From NCBI GenBank assembly GCA_002731275.1, contig PCBK01000017.1:1-64000 (forward strand): a stretch of 64,000 nucleotides of DNA. The letters are read 5' to 3'. Source of the DNA: Deltaproteobacteria bacterium (GTDB taxonomy: Bacteria > Myxococcota_C > UBA6777). Of this stretch, positions 33,344 through 42,050 are shown piece after piece. The notes below the pieces were generated by a model. The model did not search any database and was not told where the DNA came from. It was given only the letters and a program-made list of their open reading frames with translations. Both the position numbers and the translations under genes were made by a program. Position 1 is the first letter of the stretch. Each line of letters starts with the position of its first letter.

Positions 33344-35797
33344 ATGAAACATAGTCTGCGCCTTACAGGCCTCTTACTCGCAACCATTTTTAGCATCACA
33401 TCGATGATGTATGCCTGTTCCCCCCCCCCTGCTGAATGTTCGGCCGACAAAGCCTGCCCAAGCGGGCAAACCTGCTCCTCCGAAGGCAAGTGTGTCTCCG
33501 ATAACAAAGAGCAAGGCGATACAGAAAAGTCTGAAGAGAAAAAAGGCGAAGACAAGAAACAAGACGAACCTACCAAAGATGACACCGCTGATGGTGGTAC
33601 AGAGCCCACGCCCGACACAGAACCTAAAAAAGATGGGGGAGTGTGTCCTCTAGGGTGCCCGGATTGTGATGGTGGTACGACACCAACAAACGAACCATTA
33701 ACCCTCGGCACGAGCTGTACAGAGCCCTATAAAGGTGCTGAGTGTACCGCCCAGCAAGCATGTGACAGCGGTTCAACCTGCTTGAAACCCAACGCTTACG
33801 CGACAAAAACATACTGCTTCGTCGAGTGTACAGCAGACACAGATTGTAAGGCTGCTTCTGACAAAGCGGGCAAAACTCTCACTTGTCAGACTGTCTCAGG
33901 CAAAAAAGTCTGCGCTGAAAAAGAGAGCTGTGACAGCACAAAGAACCATCGCTGTATCCAAAACGGAATCAACGATGTCGGTTACTGTTACAGGTCATGT
34001 AACACCGACACAGACTGTGATCAGGGACAAAAGTGCCAGGATGATAAATTCTGCGCGACACGCGTCGCAGAGCTCGAAGCTTGTAACTACTCCAGACAAG
34101 CATTCTGTGATGCAGGACTCATCTGTCTCGTCAGCAACTCAGAGCAAACAGCCGGTATCTGTTACAAACAATGTCAGCAAGAGCAACAATGTGATGCGAC
34201 AAAAGACTTGACTTGTCGAGCATTTAACGCGAGCGACCCCACCAACAAACTCTGTATGCCCAAGATCTACGATGGTCCTCTCTGTATCGGACAAACTTGT
34301 AACACATCCGCGACCGCAACAAACTGCCAAAAAGGCCTCGTTTGTGATGGAGGAACATGTGTCAAAACATGTTCCAGCGCAGCGGACTGTGACACAGCTT
34401 CGGGTGAAGAATGTAAGATCGTCGACATCACCAAACCAAAAGTCTGTCTGCTCCCCCCCTCCGTCACCAAATCTGGCGAAAAGTGCAACAACTTTGACAA
34501 ACGATGTGATGATACCAAAGGACTTAGCTGCGCGAGTATCACCGAAGGCAACTCCATCTGTTTGAAGACTTGTGATCCCAACAAGACCAACCAGGCCACA
34601 GGAATCAACCCCGATTGTGACGCAGGTGACATCTGTCGTGCAACCCAAAACGGCAGCGCTTTCTGTCTCAAAGGTAGCGACAAAAACGGCTCCTGTGTCG
34701 TTCCCAACACATGTAAAAGCTCCAACGATGTCTGCGTTGGCTTCTCATCAGACGGTACAGAGTCTTACTGTCTTGGACCATGTGATCCCAAAAAGAACAA
34801 AAGCGAAGACGACGAAAGCAACCCCGACTGTGCAGACGCACAAGGAAACTTGGGTCGTTGTGTCACGCTGACAAATGGTAGCGGCGCGTGTATCCCTTAC
34901 CGACCCAAGACCAAAAAAGCCGGCGAAAACTGCGGAACAGACGGAAACCTCGTCGCACCAGACTGTGAAGATGGCTTGCGTTGTGTCAACCTGGGTAGCG
35001 GTCCCACTTGTTACGTAGATTGTGACCCATGTACAGCCAAGCTCGACTCGACTGGAGAGTGGAAACACCCCAAATGTAACGGCGGAAAAGATGCTTGTTC
35101 TGCGCTTACATACTCAGACGGTCGCGCTGCGGGTGGTGTTTGTCGAACTTCCGGTGACCCTGTCCTCGACGATGGAGAGTACTGTGACGAGCCTGGAAAA
35201 GGCTGTAAAGAAGGTCTTACCTGTGTCAACTTCTCCAACGAAGAAGGCGCACGCCCCATCTGCTCTGGAGAATGTATCCCCGGCGAACAAGGACAGTGTA
35301 ACGGCGGAAGTTGTGCTTCCCTTACAAGTGGTGGTGGTGTCTGCCTCCCACAAGCCAAGCGAAAAGTCGACCTCGGTGGCGAATGCCTTGGTACTCGCGG
35401 AACGGATGGCTTCCATGACTGTTTGGAGAAGAGCAAAGACGGCAAACCGCTCGTCTGTGCCCTCCCCGCCTTCGCAGGCGCCAAACGAACCTGCCAGATT
35501 TTGTGTAACCCTGTTGACGGGATTCAAAACAACACTGGATGTAAAGCACAAGGACTCAACAACCACCTCTGCCTCTCCGCAGATGAAAGAGATCCCAAAA
35601 AAGGTGCTTGCCTCGAAAAATGTCAGCTCATCGACAAGCTCCGTTGTAAAACAAGCGCTTGCCAACTTGGCGTCTGCCAAGAAACCAGCGTAGGACGACG
35701 TGGTGAGTGTACAACCGCCGCAAAAGAGAAAGAGTGTGCAGACACCTTTGGCGGTACATGTGTTGACAAAACTTGTATTGTCAGCCTTTGTAACTAA
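33344..35797 (+). CDS. Large Cys-rich lipoprotein
   Basis: The protein has 817 residues. The ATG at 33344 has GGAGGA 10 bases upstream and opens a signal peptide with lipobox MMYAC. After a short Cys-rich segment (CSADKACPSGQTC) there is an acidic, Lys/Glu-rich linker (about 55-110) that probably spans away from the membrane. The rest is a chain of Cys modules with CTADTDC, CNTDTDC and CSSAADC motifs, similar to the Dickkopf-like Cys-rich domains seen in myxobacterial proteins. More than 70 Cys suggests a rod held by disulphides. It shares style and many motifs with the next gene. A terminator at 35815 follows. Function unknown; surface adhesion or structure is a guess. Confidence 0.85.
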   Translation: MKHSLRLTGLLLATIFSITSMMYACSPPPAECSADKACPSGQTCSSEGKCVSDNKEQGDTEKSEEKKGEDKKQDEPTKDDTADGGTEPTPDTEPKKDGGVCPLGCPDCDGGTTPTNEPLTLGTSCTEPYKGAECTAQQACDSGSTCLKPNAYATKTYCFVECTADTDCKAASDKAGKTLTCQTVSGKKVCAEKESCDSTKNHRCIQNGINDVGYCYRSCNTDTDCDQGQKCQDDKFCATRVAELEACNYSRQAFCDAGLICLVSNSEQTAGICYKQCQQEQQCDATKDLTCRAFNASDPTNKLCMPKIYDGPLCIGQTCNTSATATNCQKGLVCDGGTCVKTCSSAADCDTASGEECKIVDITKPKVCLLPPSVTKSGEKCNNFDKRCDDTKGLSCASITEGNSICLKTCDPNKTNQATGINPDCDAGDICRATQNGSAFCLKGSDKNGSCVVPNTCKSSNDVCVGFSSDGTESYCLGPCDPKKNKSEDDESNPDCADAQGNLGRCVTLTNGSGACIPYRPKTKKAGENCGTDGNLVAPDCEDGLRCVNLGSGPTCYVDCDPCTAKLDSTGEWKHPKCNGGKDACSALTYSDGRAAGGVCRTSGDPVLDDGEYCDEPGKGCKEGLTCVNFSNEEGARPICSGECIPGEQGQCNGGSCASLTSGGGVCLPQAKRKVDLGGECLGTRGTDGFHDCLEKSKDGKPLVCALPAFAGAKRTCQILCNPVDGIQNNTGCKAQGLNNHLCLSADERDPKKGACLEKCQLIDKLRCKTSACQLGVCQETSVGRRGECTTAAKEKECADTFGGTCVDKTCIVSLCN

Positions 35798-35814
35798 TAA
35801 TGATGCCTCAACCC

Positions 35815-35858
35815 GGAGAGAAGTCGCCGAGACTGATGGCACTTCTCTCCATTTTCCT
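35815..35858 (+). terminator. Rho-independent terminator
   Basis: GGAGAGAAGT (35815-35824) pairs perfectly with ACTTCTCTCC (35841-35850), with a further GCC/GGC pair inside the loop, and is followed by ATTTTCC. It lies 18 bases after the stop of the first large Cys-rich gene, so the next gene may have its own promoter. Confidence 0.75.
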
Positions 35859-35893
35859 TCTTTCCGAGAAAGCGATAATAAGGAGTGTATAGT

Positions 35894-37966
35894 ATGATTC
35901 GTTCCATTCGTTCTTTGTTTGCAGTGGGCCTCGCGCTGCTGCTCGCAAGCTCCATCATGGTAGCTTGTGGCGGTGGTGATGAGTGCGCCAAAGATGCTGA
36001 TTGTGCGAGTAAAGGTGACGACTACAAATGTAAGCTCAACACCGAGACCAACAAACGCACTTGTCAACAAGAAACCGCATCCACAGTCTGTAAAGAAACA
36101 GATTGTGCAAGTGACGACGACTGTAAAGATTGCTCTGGTGGCAAAACCAAGTGTGACACCGCTGCAAAAACTTGCGGTACTGGCGGCTCTAGCACAGTTT
36201 GTAAAGAAACAGATTGCGCAAGTGACGACGACTGCAAAGATTGCTCTGGTGGCAAAACCAAGTGTGACACCGCTGCAAAAACTTGTGGTACAGGCGGCTC
36301 TAGCACAGTTTGTAAAGAAACAGACTGCGCAAGTGACGACGACTGCAAAGATTGCTCTGGTGGCAAAACCAAGTGTGACACCGCAACAAAAACTTGTGGT
36401 ACAGGCGGCTCTAGCACAGTTTGTAAAAACCCCTGCTCCACAAACAGCGACTGTAAAGACTGCTCCGGCGGCAACAACACTTGTAACAATGGTACCTGTG
36501 GCCCTGGTGGCAACAACCCATCTGTCGGTGACAACTGTAACCCACAACAAGCGGACTCTTGTGGTACAGACGGCAAACTCGTCTGTCTCGCTGTGAGCCA
36601 AACTGAAGCATACTGTGGTGAAGTTTGTACTGATGATGCAGGTTGTACTGACTCCGCACGCAACAAGTGTGTCACTCTCTCCGATGGCACAACCAAAGTC
36701 TGTCTCGGCGAAGCTGACAAAGATGGCGCATGTGGTATCTCCGGAAAAACGCAAGTTGTTTGTAAAGAAGGCACCACGCCTCCCCTTGGTTGCCAAGGCG
36801 GAAAATGTGTTGAGCTTCAAGTTGTCGCAACAAACGAAGCTTGTGGTGGTGGAAGCACCAAAACATGTGCAGACACAGACATCTGTGTCACTCTCGCGTC
36901 CGGCGCAAGCAACGGTTACTGTTTGACCAAGTGTGATCCCGCCAACAACACCTGCCCCAACAACGGAAGATGTGTAAGCCTCCAAGGCTCTGGTGGTGCT
37001 TGTATCCCCGCAGGGACTGCTACTGAAGGTGCGGACTGTGAAGATGTCTCCGCAGGTGGCGCGAAGCTCGATCCCGCAAAAATGTGTGCATCTGGTTTTA
37101 GCTGTGATGCAACGACCAAAAAATGTGTAAAAGTCCCCGAAGCTGCGACATTCGAAGCTTGTGGTGGAAACACAGGCAAACAATGTGCGTCCGCAGATGT
37201 TTGTGTCAGCTTCTCCCAAAACGCACAGCAAGGTTACTGTTTGACCAAATGTGACCCCAACGCTCCCAACTGTGCAAACGGTGGCGAGTGTCTGGCACTC
37301 TCCGGTGGTTCTGGTGCATGTGGTCTCGTCGGTACACTCACAGAAGACAAAGTCTGTGAAAGTGCAGGCGACACAGCGCCCAGGCTCGATCCTGCGACAT
37401 CTTGTGCCAAAGGCCTCATCTGCCTCGTCTTCAGCGATGGGGTCGGAATGTGTACATCGACTCTCGCGGGTGGATGTTCTTCTGGTACATGTCCTGGTAC
37501 AAACAGAAAATGTATCGATCTCCAGAGCGGAGACGGTGCGTGCGCCAAAGATTGTACAACAACCGACACCTGTACAACAGACGATCCTGCGACAGAGTGT
37601 CTCGACCTGACAAGCCAAGTCGGCGGTAAAGTCTGTGCTCCCAAGCCAGTCTTCGGTCCTAACGACTTCGGTCAGATCTGCTCCGACCCCACCAAAACAA
37701 ATGGTTGTAAAGAGGGTCTCCTTTGTATGAAACAAGCAGCAGCAGATCCTTCCGGATTCTGTTCAAAAACTTGTACAACTGACACTGACTGTGCTGGATA
37801 CAAAAACTCCGCAGGTACTGCTATCAACGGAACTTGTGTCCAAAACGGAACAAGCAAAATCTGTTTGTTTGATTGTTCACAGCCTGGCTCAACTTGTCCC
37901 GATGGAACAACTTGCCAAGCGCTCTCTTCCGGTGCGCAATTCTGTTTCCCCGGCTCCACTCCCTAA
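35894..37966 (+). CDS. Large Cys-rich lipoprotein with three near-identical 37-residue repeats
   Basis: The protein has 690 residues from the ATG at 35894, with AAGGAG 9 bases upstream. The lipobox is IMVAC. Residues 64-174 are three almost identical repeats with VCKETDCASDDDCKDCSGG and KCDTA, followed by a diverged fourth. The rest matches the style of the preceding protein (CDPNAPNCANGGECLAL, CTTDTDCAGYK). The repeats are acidic and have nine Cys each. It is probably a surface or periplasmic disulphide-rich protein. The identical repeats imply recent duplication and possible length variation between strains. Confidence 0.85.
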   Translation: MIRSIRSLFAVGLALLLASSIMVACGGGDECAKDADCASKGDDYKCKLNTETNKRTCQQETASTVCKETDCASDDDCKDCSGGKTKCDTAAKTCGTGGSSTVCKETDCASDDDCKDCSGGKTKCDTAAKTCGTGGSSTVCKETDCASDDDCKDCSGGKTKCDTATKTCGTGGSSTVCKNPCSTNSDCKDCSGGNNTCNNGTCGPGGNNPSVGDNCNPQQADSCGTDGKLVCLAVSQTEAYCGEVCTDDAGCTDSARNKCVTLSDGTTKVCLGEADKDGACGISGKTQVVCKEGTTPPLGCQGGKCVELQVVATNEACGGGSTKTCADTDICVTLASGASNGYCLTKCDPANNTCPNNGRCVSLQGSGGACIPAGTATEGADCEDVSAGGAKLDPAKMCASGFSCDATTKKCVKVPEAATFEACGGNTGKQCASADVCVSFSQNAQQGYCLTKCDPNAPNCANGGECLALSGGSGACGLVGTLTEDKVCESAGDTAPRLDPATSCAKGLICLVFSDGVGMCTSTLAGGCSSGTCPGTNRKCIDLQSGDGACAKDCTTTDTCTTDDPATECLDLTSQVGGKVCAPKPVFGPNDFGQICSDPTKTNGCKEGLLCMKQAAADPSGFCSKTCTTDTDCAGYKNSAGTAINGTCVQNGTSKICLFDCSQPGSTCPDGTTCQALSSGAQFCFPGSTP
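36083..36415 (+). repeat. Three tandem 111-bp units inside the lipoprotein gene
   Basis: ACAGT[CT]TGTAAAGAAACAGA recurs at 36083, 36194 and 36305 and, as a shorter match, at 36416. The period is exactly 111 bases, 37 codons, so the frame is kept. The few differences are mostly at third positions. Confidence 0.9.
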
Positions 37967-38240
37967 GTCTCCAACACACCCTTCCTCTCCTCGGAGAGGC
38001 CCCTTCCTCCCCTTCTTCATCCAAATCCACAAAAGAGCTACCTAAATGGCCTTCTTCCTGCTACAATGGCTGAAGGCTGAGATGTAACTCGATACATCCC
38101 CTCACCATTTATCCATCACAGCAAATGACCAAAACGCATCAATGCTCGCACACGTGCAGAGTTGTGATGGATGATCACCTATGGACTTATAAAACACTCA
38201 TGTTGTGATTTTGGAATCGAGTAGTTAAAGGAACGAGAAT

Positions 38241-38717
38241 ATGGAAGGAAAAATTCCAATTACCCCACAAGGGTTGCACAATCTCAAAGAGCAACTCAAG
38301 CACATCAAAACCGTCGAGAGACGTAAGAATATCCAAGACATCGAGACCGCGAGAGAGCACGGCGATCTCAGTGAAAACGCTGAGTACCAGTACGCCAAAG
38401 AAAAACAAGCACAGATCGCAGGTCAAATCCAAATGCTTGAAGACCAGATCGCGCGCGCAGATGTTATCGATCCCAGAAAACTCGGCGGAAGCAGAGTTGT
38501 TTTTGGCGCAACCATCGAAGTCTACGACCACGATCAAGACAGAAATATCACCTACCAGATTGTTGGTCCCCCTGAAGCAGACAGCAAAAACAACAAGATC
38601 TCCGTCTTCTCCCCACTCGCCCGCGCGATGATTGGAAAAGAAGTCGATGATGAAGTCGTCGTCGAAACCCCCGCCGGCGATCGTTACCTCGACATCATCT
38701 CCCTCAAGTTCGAATAG
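38241..38717 (+). CDS. greA: Transcription elongation factor GreA
   Basis: The protein has 158 residues, the normal size. It enters the secondary channel of RNA polymerase and triggers cleavage of backtracked RNA. The coiled-coil tip motif GDLSENAEYQYAKE holds the two acidic residues that act in catalysis. The C-terminal domain has GSRVVFGATIEV, SPLARAMIGKEVDDEV and a final YLDIISLKFE. AAAGGAAC precedes the ATG. The 274-base gap before it holds a weak hairpin (CCTCTC-CTCG-GAGAGG, 37984-37999) without a good T-run. The gene ends one base from the convergent hydrolase gene. Confidence 0.95.
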   Translation: MEGKIPITPQGLHNLKEQLKHIKTVERRKNIQDIETAREHGDLSENAEYQYAKEKQAQIAGQIQMLEDQIARADVIDPRKLGGSRVVFGATIEVYDHDQDRNITYQIVGPPEADSKNNKISVFSPLARAMIGKEVDDEVVVETPAGDRYLDIISLKFE

Positions 38718-38718
38718 C

Positions 38719-39285
38719 TCACTTCACCAGCCTGGAGATCGCTTTGAAATCCGGGCCTCCCACCTTCTGAAGCAAATCCAACAACATCGTATCTGTCGAA
38801 GATATCGTCACGCCAGCGCGTTCCATCAACCGAATCCCCACCTGCAAATTATCGTGAGAACGCGATGCAATTGCATCTTCAGCGATAAACACGCCAAAGT
38901 GGCGACGCACAAGATCACGCGCTGTCTGAAAGACACTGACATGCGCCTCGATACCACAGACAATCACCTGATTGCGTTTGGAGTCCTTCAACGCCTCCAT
39001 AAACGCAGGCGCTCCACAACAGGAGAAGCTCTCCTTCTCCAGGATCTTTGCGCCTTCAGGTAAACTGCGGGACAGATCGTCGAGTGTCGAACCGAGTCCT
39101 TTGGGATACTGTTCCGTCACAAACACAGGCATCCCAAAAGCCCTCGCACCTTCGATCAATTTGCGCACATTTTTGCGCAACGCGAACATACGACTTTCAG
39201 GCATCAATGCAGTATTTTTCTCTTGTAGATCGATGACCAACAAAGCAGCGTGTTGTTTGTGAAGTTGCAGAGTATCGACTTGCAT
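38719..39285 (-). CDS. Isochorismatase-family cysteine hydrolase
   Basis: The protein has 188 residues with AAGGAG before the ATG. The catalytic triad of the family is visible as the Asp in LLVIDLQEKN (about residue 19), a Lys before the middle, and the Cys in CGIEAHVSVFQTA (about 110). TEQYPKGLG is a conserved substrate-loop motif. It is closest in look to the YcaC-like group, whose substrates are poorly known. It is 32 bases upstream of the PepT end on the same strand, so the two could share a transcript started at pepT. Confidence 0.88.
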   Translation of the reverse strand: MQVDTLQLHKQHAALLVIDLQEKNTALMPESRMFALRKNVRKLIEGARAFGMPVFVTEQYPKGLGSTLDDLSRSLPEGAKILEKESFSCCGAPAFMEALKDSKRNQVIVCGIEAHVSVFQTARDLVRRHFGVFIAEDAIASRSHDNLQVGIRLMERAGVTISSTDTMLLDLLQKVGGPDFKAISRLVK

Positions 39286-39317
39286 GTTCGCGGCTCCTTT
39301 CGAGGTAACAGAAACAA

Positions 39318-40553
39318 TCAGGCCTTTTCAGCCCATATCTTCACGAGCTCGATGATCGTCTCCACACTCTTTCTCATCGTGGAGACCGCAGCCCATTCAG
39401 TCTTTGCGTGGAACGCATGGGCACCTGTAAAAATGTTGGGTGTAGGGATGCCTTTTGCAGTCATCATCGCACCGTCCGTACCACCGCGGATGGAACTTAA
39501 GTGAGGCTCAACACCCACACGTTTGGCCGCCTCCATCGCGTACTCCACGATCTCTGGGCGCTCCTCAAGACGAAAACGCATGTTGTCATAACTGTGTTTG
39601 AACGTACAGGTCACCTCAGCGCCAGGAAAACGCTCCTCTGTGCGCGCACAGATCTCCCACAACAGCACTTGCTTTGACTCGACACCTTCTCGCTCGAAGT
39701 CGCGGATCAGGACGTGCAAAGAGGCCTCCTCTTCACATGCGGTCGCTTCATGTGGGTGGACATACCCTTCTCGACCTTCGGTGGATTCGGGGAGCATATC
39801 TTCGGGAAATTGTGTCACCAAAAAGGACAACACACGAAGCGCGTTGATCATCTTGTCCTTGGCATATCCAGGGTGGACGTTCTTACCACGAATGGTGATC
39901 TGTGCACCAAAAGCATTGAAGTTCTCGTTCTCGATCTCGCCGAGCTTGCTCCCATCCATCGTGTATGCACACTCTACACCGAGCTTCTCAATGTCCAGGA
40001 ACTCGACCCCACGACCAATCTCCTCATCAGGTGTAAAGAGCACCCTGACCTTTCCGTGGAGCGCATCCTTGTCTTGTATGAGCTGCTCCATCGCGGTCAT
40101 AATCTCGGCAATCCCGGCTTTATCATCCGCACCAAGCAGGGTCGTCCCATCTGTCGTGATAATGGGCGTCCCCTCGTAATCCTTCAGCATCGGATAATCC
40201 GCGACCCGAATCACCTGTGAAGGATCTTTTGGCAACACAATGTCGCCTCCTTCGTAATCAACCCACTGTGGATCGACGTTTGCGCCTGTCACAGAAGGCG
40301 AAGTATCAACGTGTGAGATAAACCCAATCACAGGGATCTCTTTGTGCCCCTCTGGTAGATTCGCAGGCAATGTCGCCATCACGTATCCGTGCTCGTCAAG
40401 CTCAACCTCCTGCATCCCAATCTCCTTCAACTCCTCCACCAACATACGGGATAAGTTGAGCTGTTTTGCGGTGCTTGGGTAGGTCGTGCTCTCTTCATCA
40501 GACTGTGTATCTATTCGGCAATATCGCATAAATCGTTCAATAAGACGTTCCAT
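39318..40553 (-). CDS. pepT: Tripeptide aminopeptidase PepT (M20B)
   Basis: The protein has 411 residues from the ATG at 40553, with AAGGAG 6 bases upstream; a longer open frame is rejected. It removes the N-terminal residue of tripeptides in the cytoplasm. Two-zinc site motifs are GFISHVDTSPSV (His and Asp), GADDKAGIAEI (bridging Asp), PDEEIGRGV (Glu pair) and YTMDGSKLGEIE. The C-terminal metal His is in LSSIRGGTDGAMMT. The length matches PepT. It is divergent from the radical SAM gene with a 177-base gap. Confidence 0.95.
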   Translation of the reverse strand: MERLIERFMRYCRIDTQSDEESTTYPSTAKQLNLSRMLVEELKEIGMQEVELDEHGYVMATLPANLPEGHKEIPVIGFISHVDTSPSVTGANVDPQWVDYEGGDIVLPKDPSQVIRVADYPMLKDYEGTPIITTDGTTLLGADDKAGIAEIMTAMEQLIQDKDALHGKVRVLFTPDEEIGRGVEFLDIEKLGVECAYTMDGSKLGEIENENFNAFGAQITIRGKNVHPGYAKDKMINALRVLSFLVTQFPEDMLPESTEGREGYVHPHEATACEEEASLHVLIRDFEREGVESKQVLLWEICARTEERFPGAEVTCTFKHSYDNMRFRLEERPEIVEYAMEAAKRVGVEPHLSSIRGGTDGAMMTAKGIPTPNIFTGAHAFHAKTEWAAVSTMRKSVETIIELVKIWAEKA

Positions 40554-40730
40554 GATGGACTCCTTTTCCTTCAAATGTTGGAGCACGAGCATCCCCGACA
40601 CACCAGAAAAACGCAAGCTCTTTTGCGTAAGGTCCCAAACAGAAACCACCATCCAACCTTCAGACTTGTCCCGATGTTTGTTCTTGGGTATCCTCTCAGT
40701 CAATCGATCGCGACCACACAGGAACAAAAC

Positions 40731-41813
40731 ATGTACGATACATCACACCATCCAGCCCGGTATTGGCACACGCTTGACACAACACGCATCCAGTGCAACT
40801 TATGTCCACGTTTTTGCAAATTGAAGGAAGGACAACGAGGATTCTGCTTTGTCCGGCAAAACATTGAACACCAGCTTGTCCTGACAACATATGGTCGTAG
40901 CAGTGGATTTTGCGTCGACCCCATCGAAAAAAAACCCCTCAATCACTTTTATCCAGGGACGAGCATTCTGTCCTTCGGAACAGCAGGTTGCAACCTCGGA
41001 TGTCGTTTCTGTCAGAATTGGGACATCAGCAAGTCAAAAGAGATGGACAAACTTGCGGACTACGCCTCCCCCGAACAAATCGCCAAAAAGGCTGCATCTT
41101 TGGGCTGTCGTTCAGTTGCCTTTACGTACAACGACCCTGTGATCTTTGTCGAATACGCGATCGACATCGCCAAAGCTTGCGCAGAACACGACATCCGCTC
41201 CGTTGCCGTTTCGGCAGGATACATCACAGCAGAAGCTCGCGAGGATTTCTTCTCCCACCTGGACGCAGTCAACATCGACCTCAAGTCATTTCGAGAGGCG
41301 TTCTACCACTCCCTGTGCTTTGCCCAACTTCAGCCAGTCCTCGACACTTTGCTTTACCTCAAACACGAGACCGATGTCTGGGTCGAGATCACAACCCTTT
41401 TGATTCCAGATGAAAACGACAGCGATGAAGAATTACACGCACTCACAGAGTGGATCGCGACGCAGCTTGGTCCCGACGTTCCTTTGCACTTCAGCGCCTT
41501 TCATCCCGATTTTAAGATGGTGGACAAATCACGCACACCCAAAACAACACTCCAACGTGCGAAGCGCATCGCAACACAAAAAGGGTTGCGCTATGTGTAC
41601 ACAGGCAATGTCCACGACGAGACAAACGCGAGCACATATTGCCCCCAATGCGAAGCTCGTGTGATCCAACGAGATTGGTACGCGCTCGGAGAATACCATA
41701 TCCGAGAAGGACGTTGTGCACACTGCCAAACTCCTATCGCCGGACATTTCGAGAACGAACCTGGAAAGTGGGGACGAAAACGACTTCCAGTCCGCATCAC
41801 ACAAAAAGGGTGA
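40731..41813 (+). CDS. AmrS-like radical SAM enzyme (PflA-related)
   Basis: The protein has 360 residues from the ATG at 40731, with AGGA 8 bases upstream. An N-terminal Cys motif (CNLCPRFCKL) is followed by the radical SAM cluster CNLGCRFCQNWDIS. AFTYNDPVIFVEY and DLKSFREAFYH are typical of the AmmeMemoRadiSam-system radical SAM protein. A C-terminal CPQC-x-CAHC zinc-ribbon-like segment closes the protein. The usual partners (Memo-like and AMMECR1-like) are not in the window, so it stands alone here. The substrate is unknown. Confidence 0.88.
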   Translation: MYDTSHHPARYWHTLDTTRIQCNLCPRFCKLKEGQRGFCFVRQNIEHQLVLTTYGRSSGFCVDPIEKKPLNHFYPGTSILSFGTAGCNLGCRFCQNWDISKSKEMDKLADYASPEQIAKKAASLGCRSVAFTYNDPVIFVEYAIDIAKACAEHDIRSVAVSAGYITAEAREDFFSHLDAVNIDLKSFREAFYHSLCFAQLQPVLDTLLYLKHETDVWVEITTLLIPDENDSDEELHALTEWIATQLGPDVPLHFSAFHPDFKMVDKSRTPKTTLQRAKRIATQKGLRYVYTGNVHDETNASTYCPQCEARVIQRDWYALGEYHIREGRCAHCQTPIAGHFENEPGKWGRKRLPVRITQKG

Positions 41814-41940
41814 CAACGCTCAACACAAGAGGCAGAAACTTTTTTCTGGATAAGATTTGCCCTGCGAACAGACCTCCAAAAGTGATAATGCCGCTGGAAG
41901 GATGGACGAAAACTAGCCCTCTCTTTTTAGAGAGACGGAA

Positions 41941-41969
41941 TTGACGTTTCAGTGGGGACAGATTATCTT
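41941..41969 (+). promoter_or_regulatory. Sigma-70-like promoter for the TonB-like gene
   Basis: TTGACG (41941-41946) and TATCTT (41964-41969) are 17 bases apart, the ideal spacing. The start would lie about 75 bases before the ATG at 42051. A small hairpin (CTCTCT-TTTT-AGAGAG, 41919-41934) just upstream might end the radical SAM transcript weakly. Confidence 0.55.
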
Positions 41970-42050
41970 GTTGAAGGATAGGAGGGTGATCGAAGACAAA
42001 CCTTCCCACGTAACAACACAAGGACCCTAGCGACAGAGACCGAATACACG

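Noticed and set aside
35114-37735. 873-residue open frame on the minus strand
   Set aside because: It lies antisense to both Cys-rich lipoprotein genes, has no ribosome binding site or motif, and arises because the sense codons (TGT, ACA, AAA rich) rarely give stops on the other strand.
37984-37999. Terminator after the second Cys-rich lipoprotein
   Set aside because: The hairpin is short and is followed by C-rich sequence without a T-run, so it is not called.
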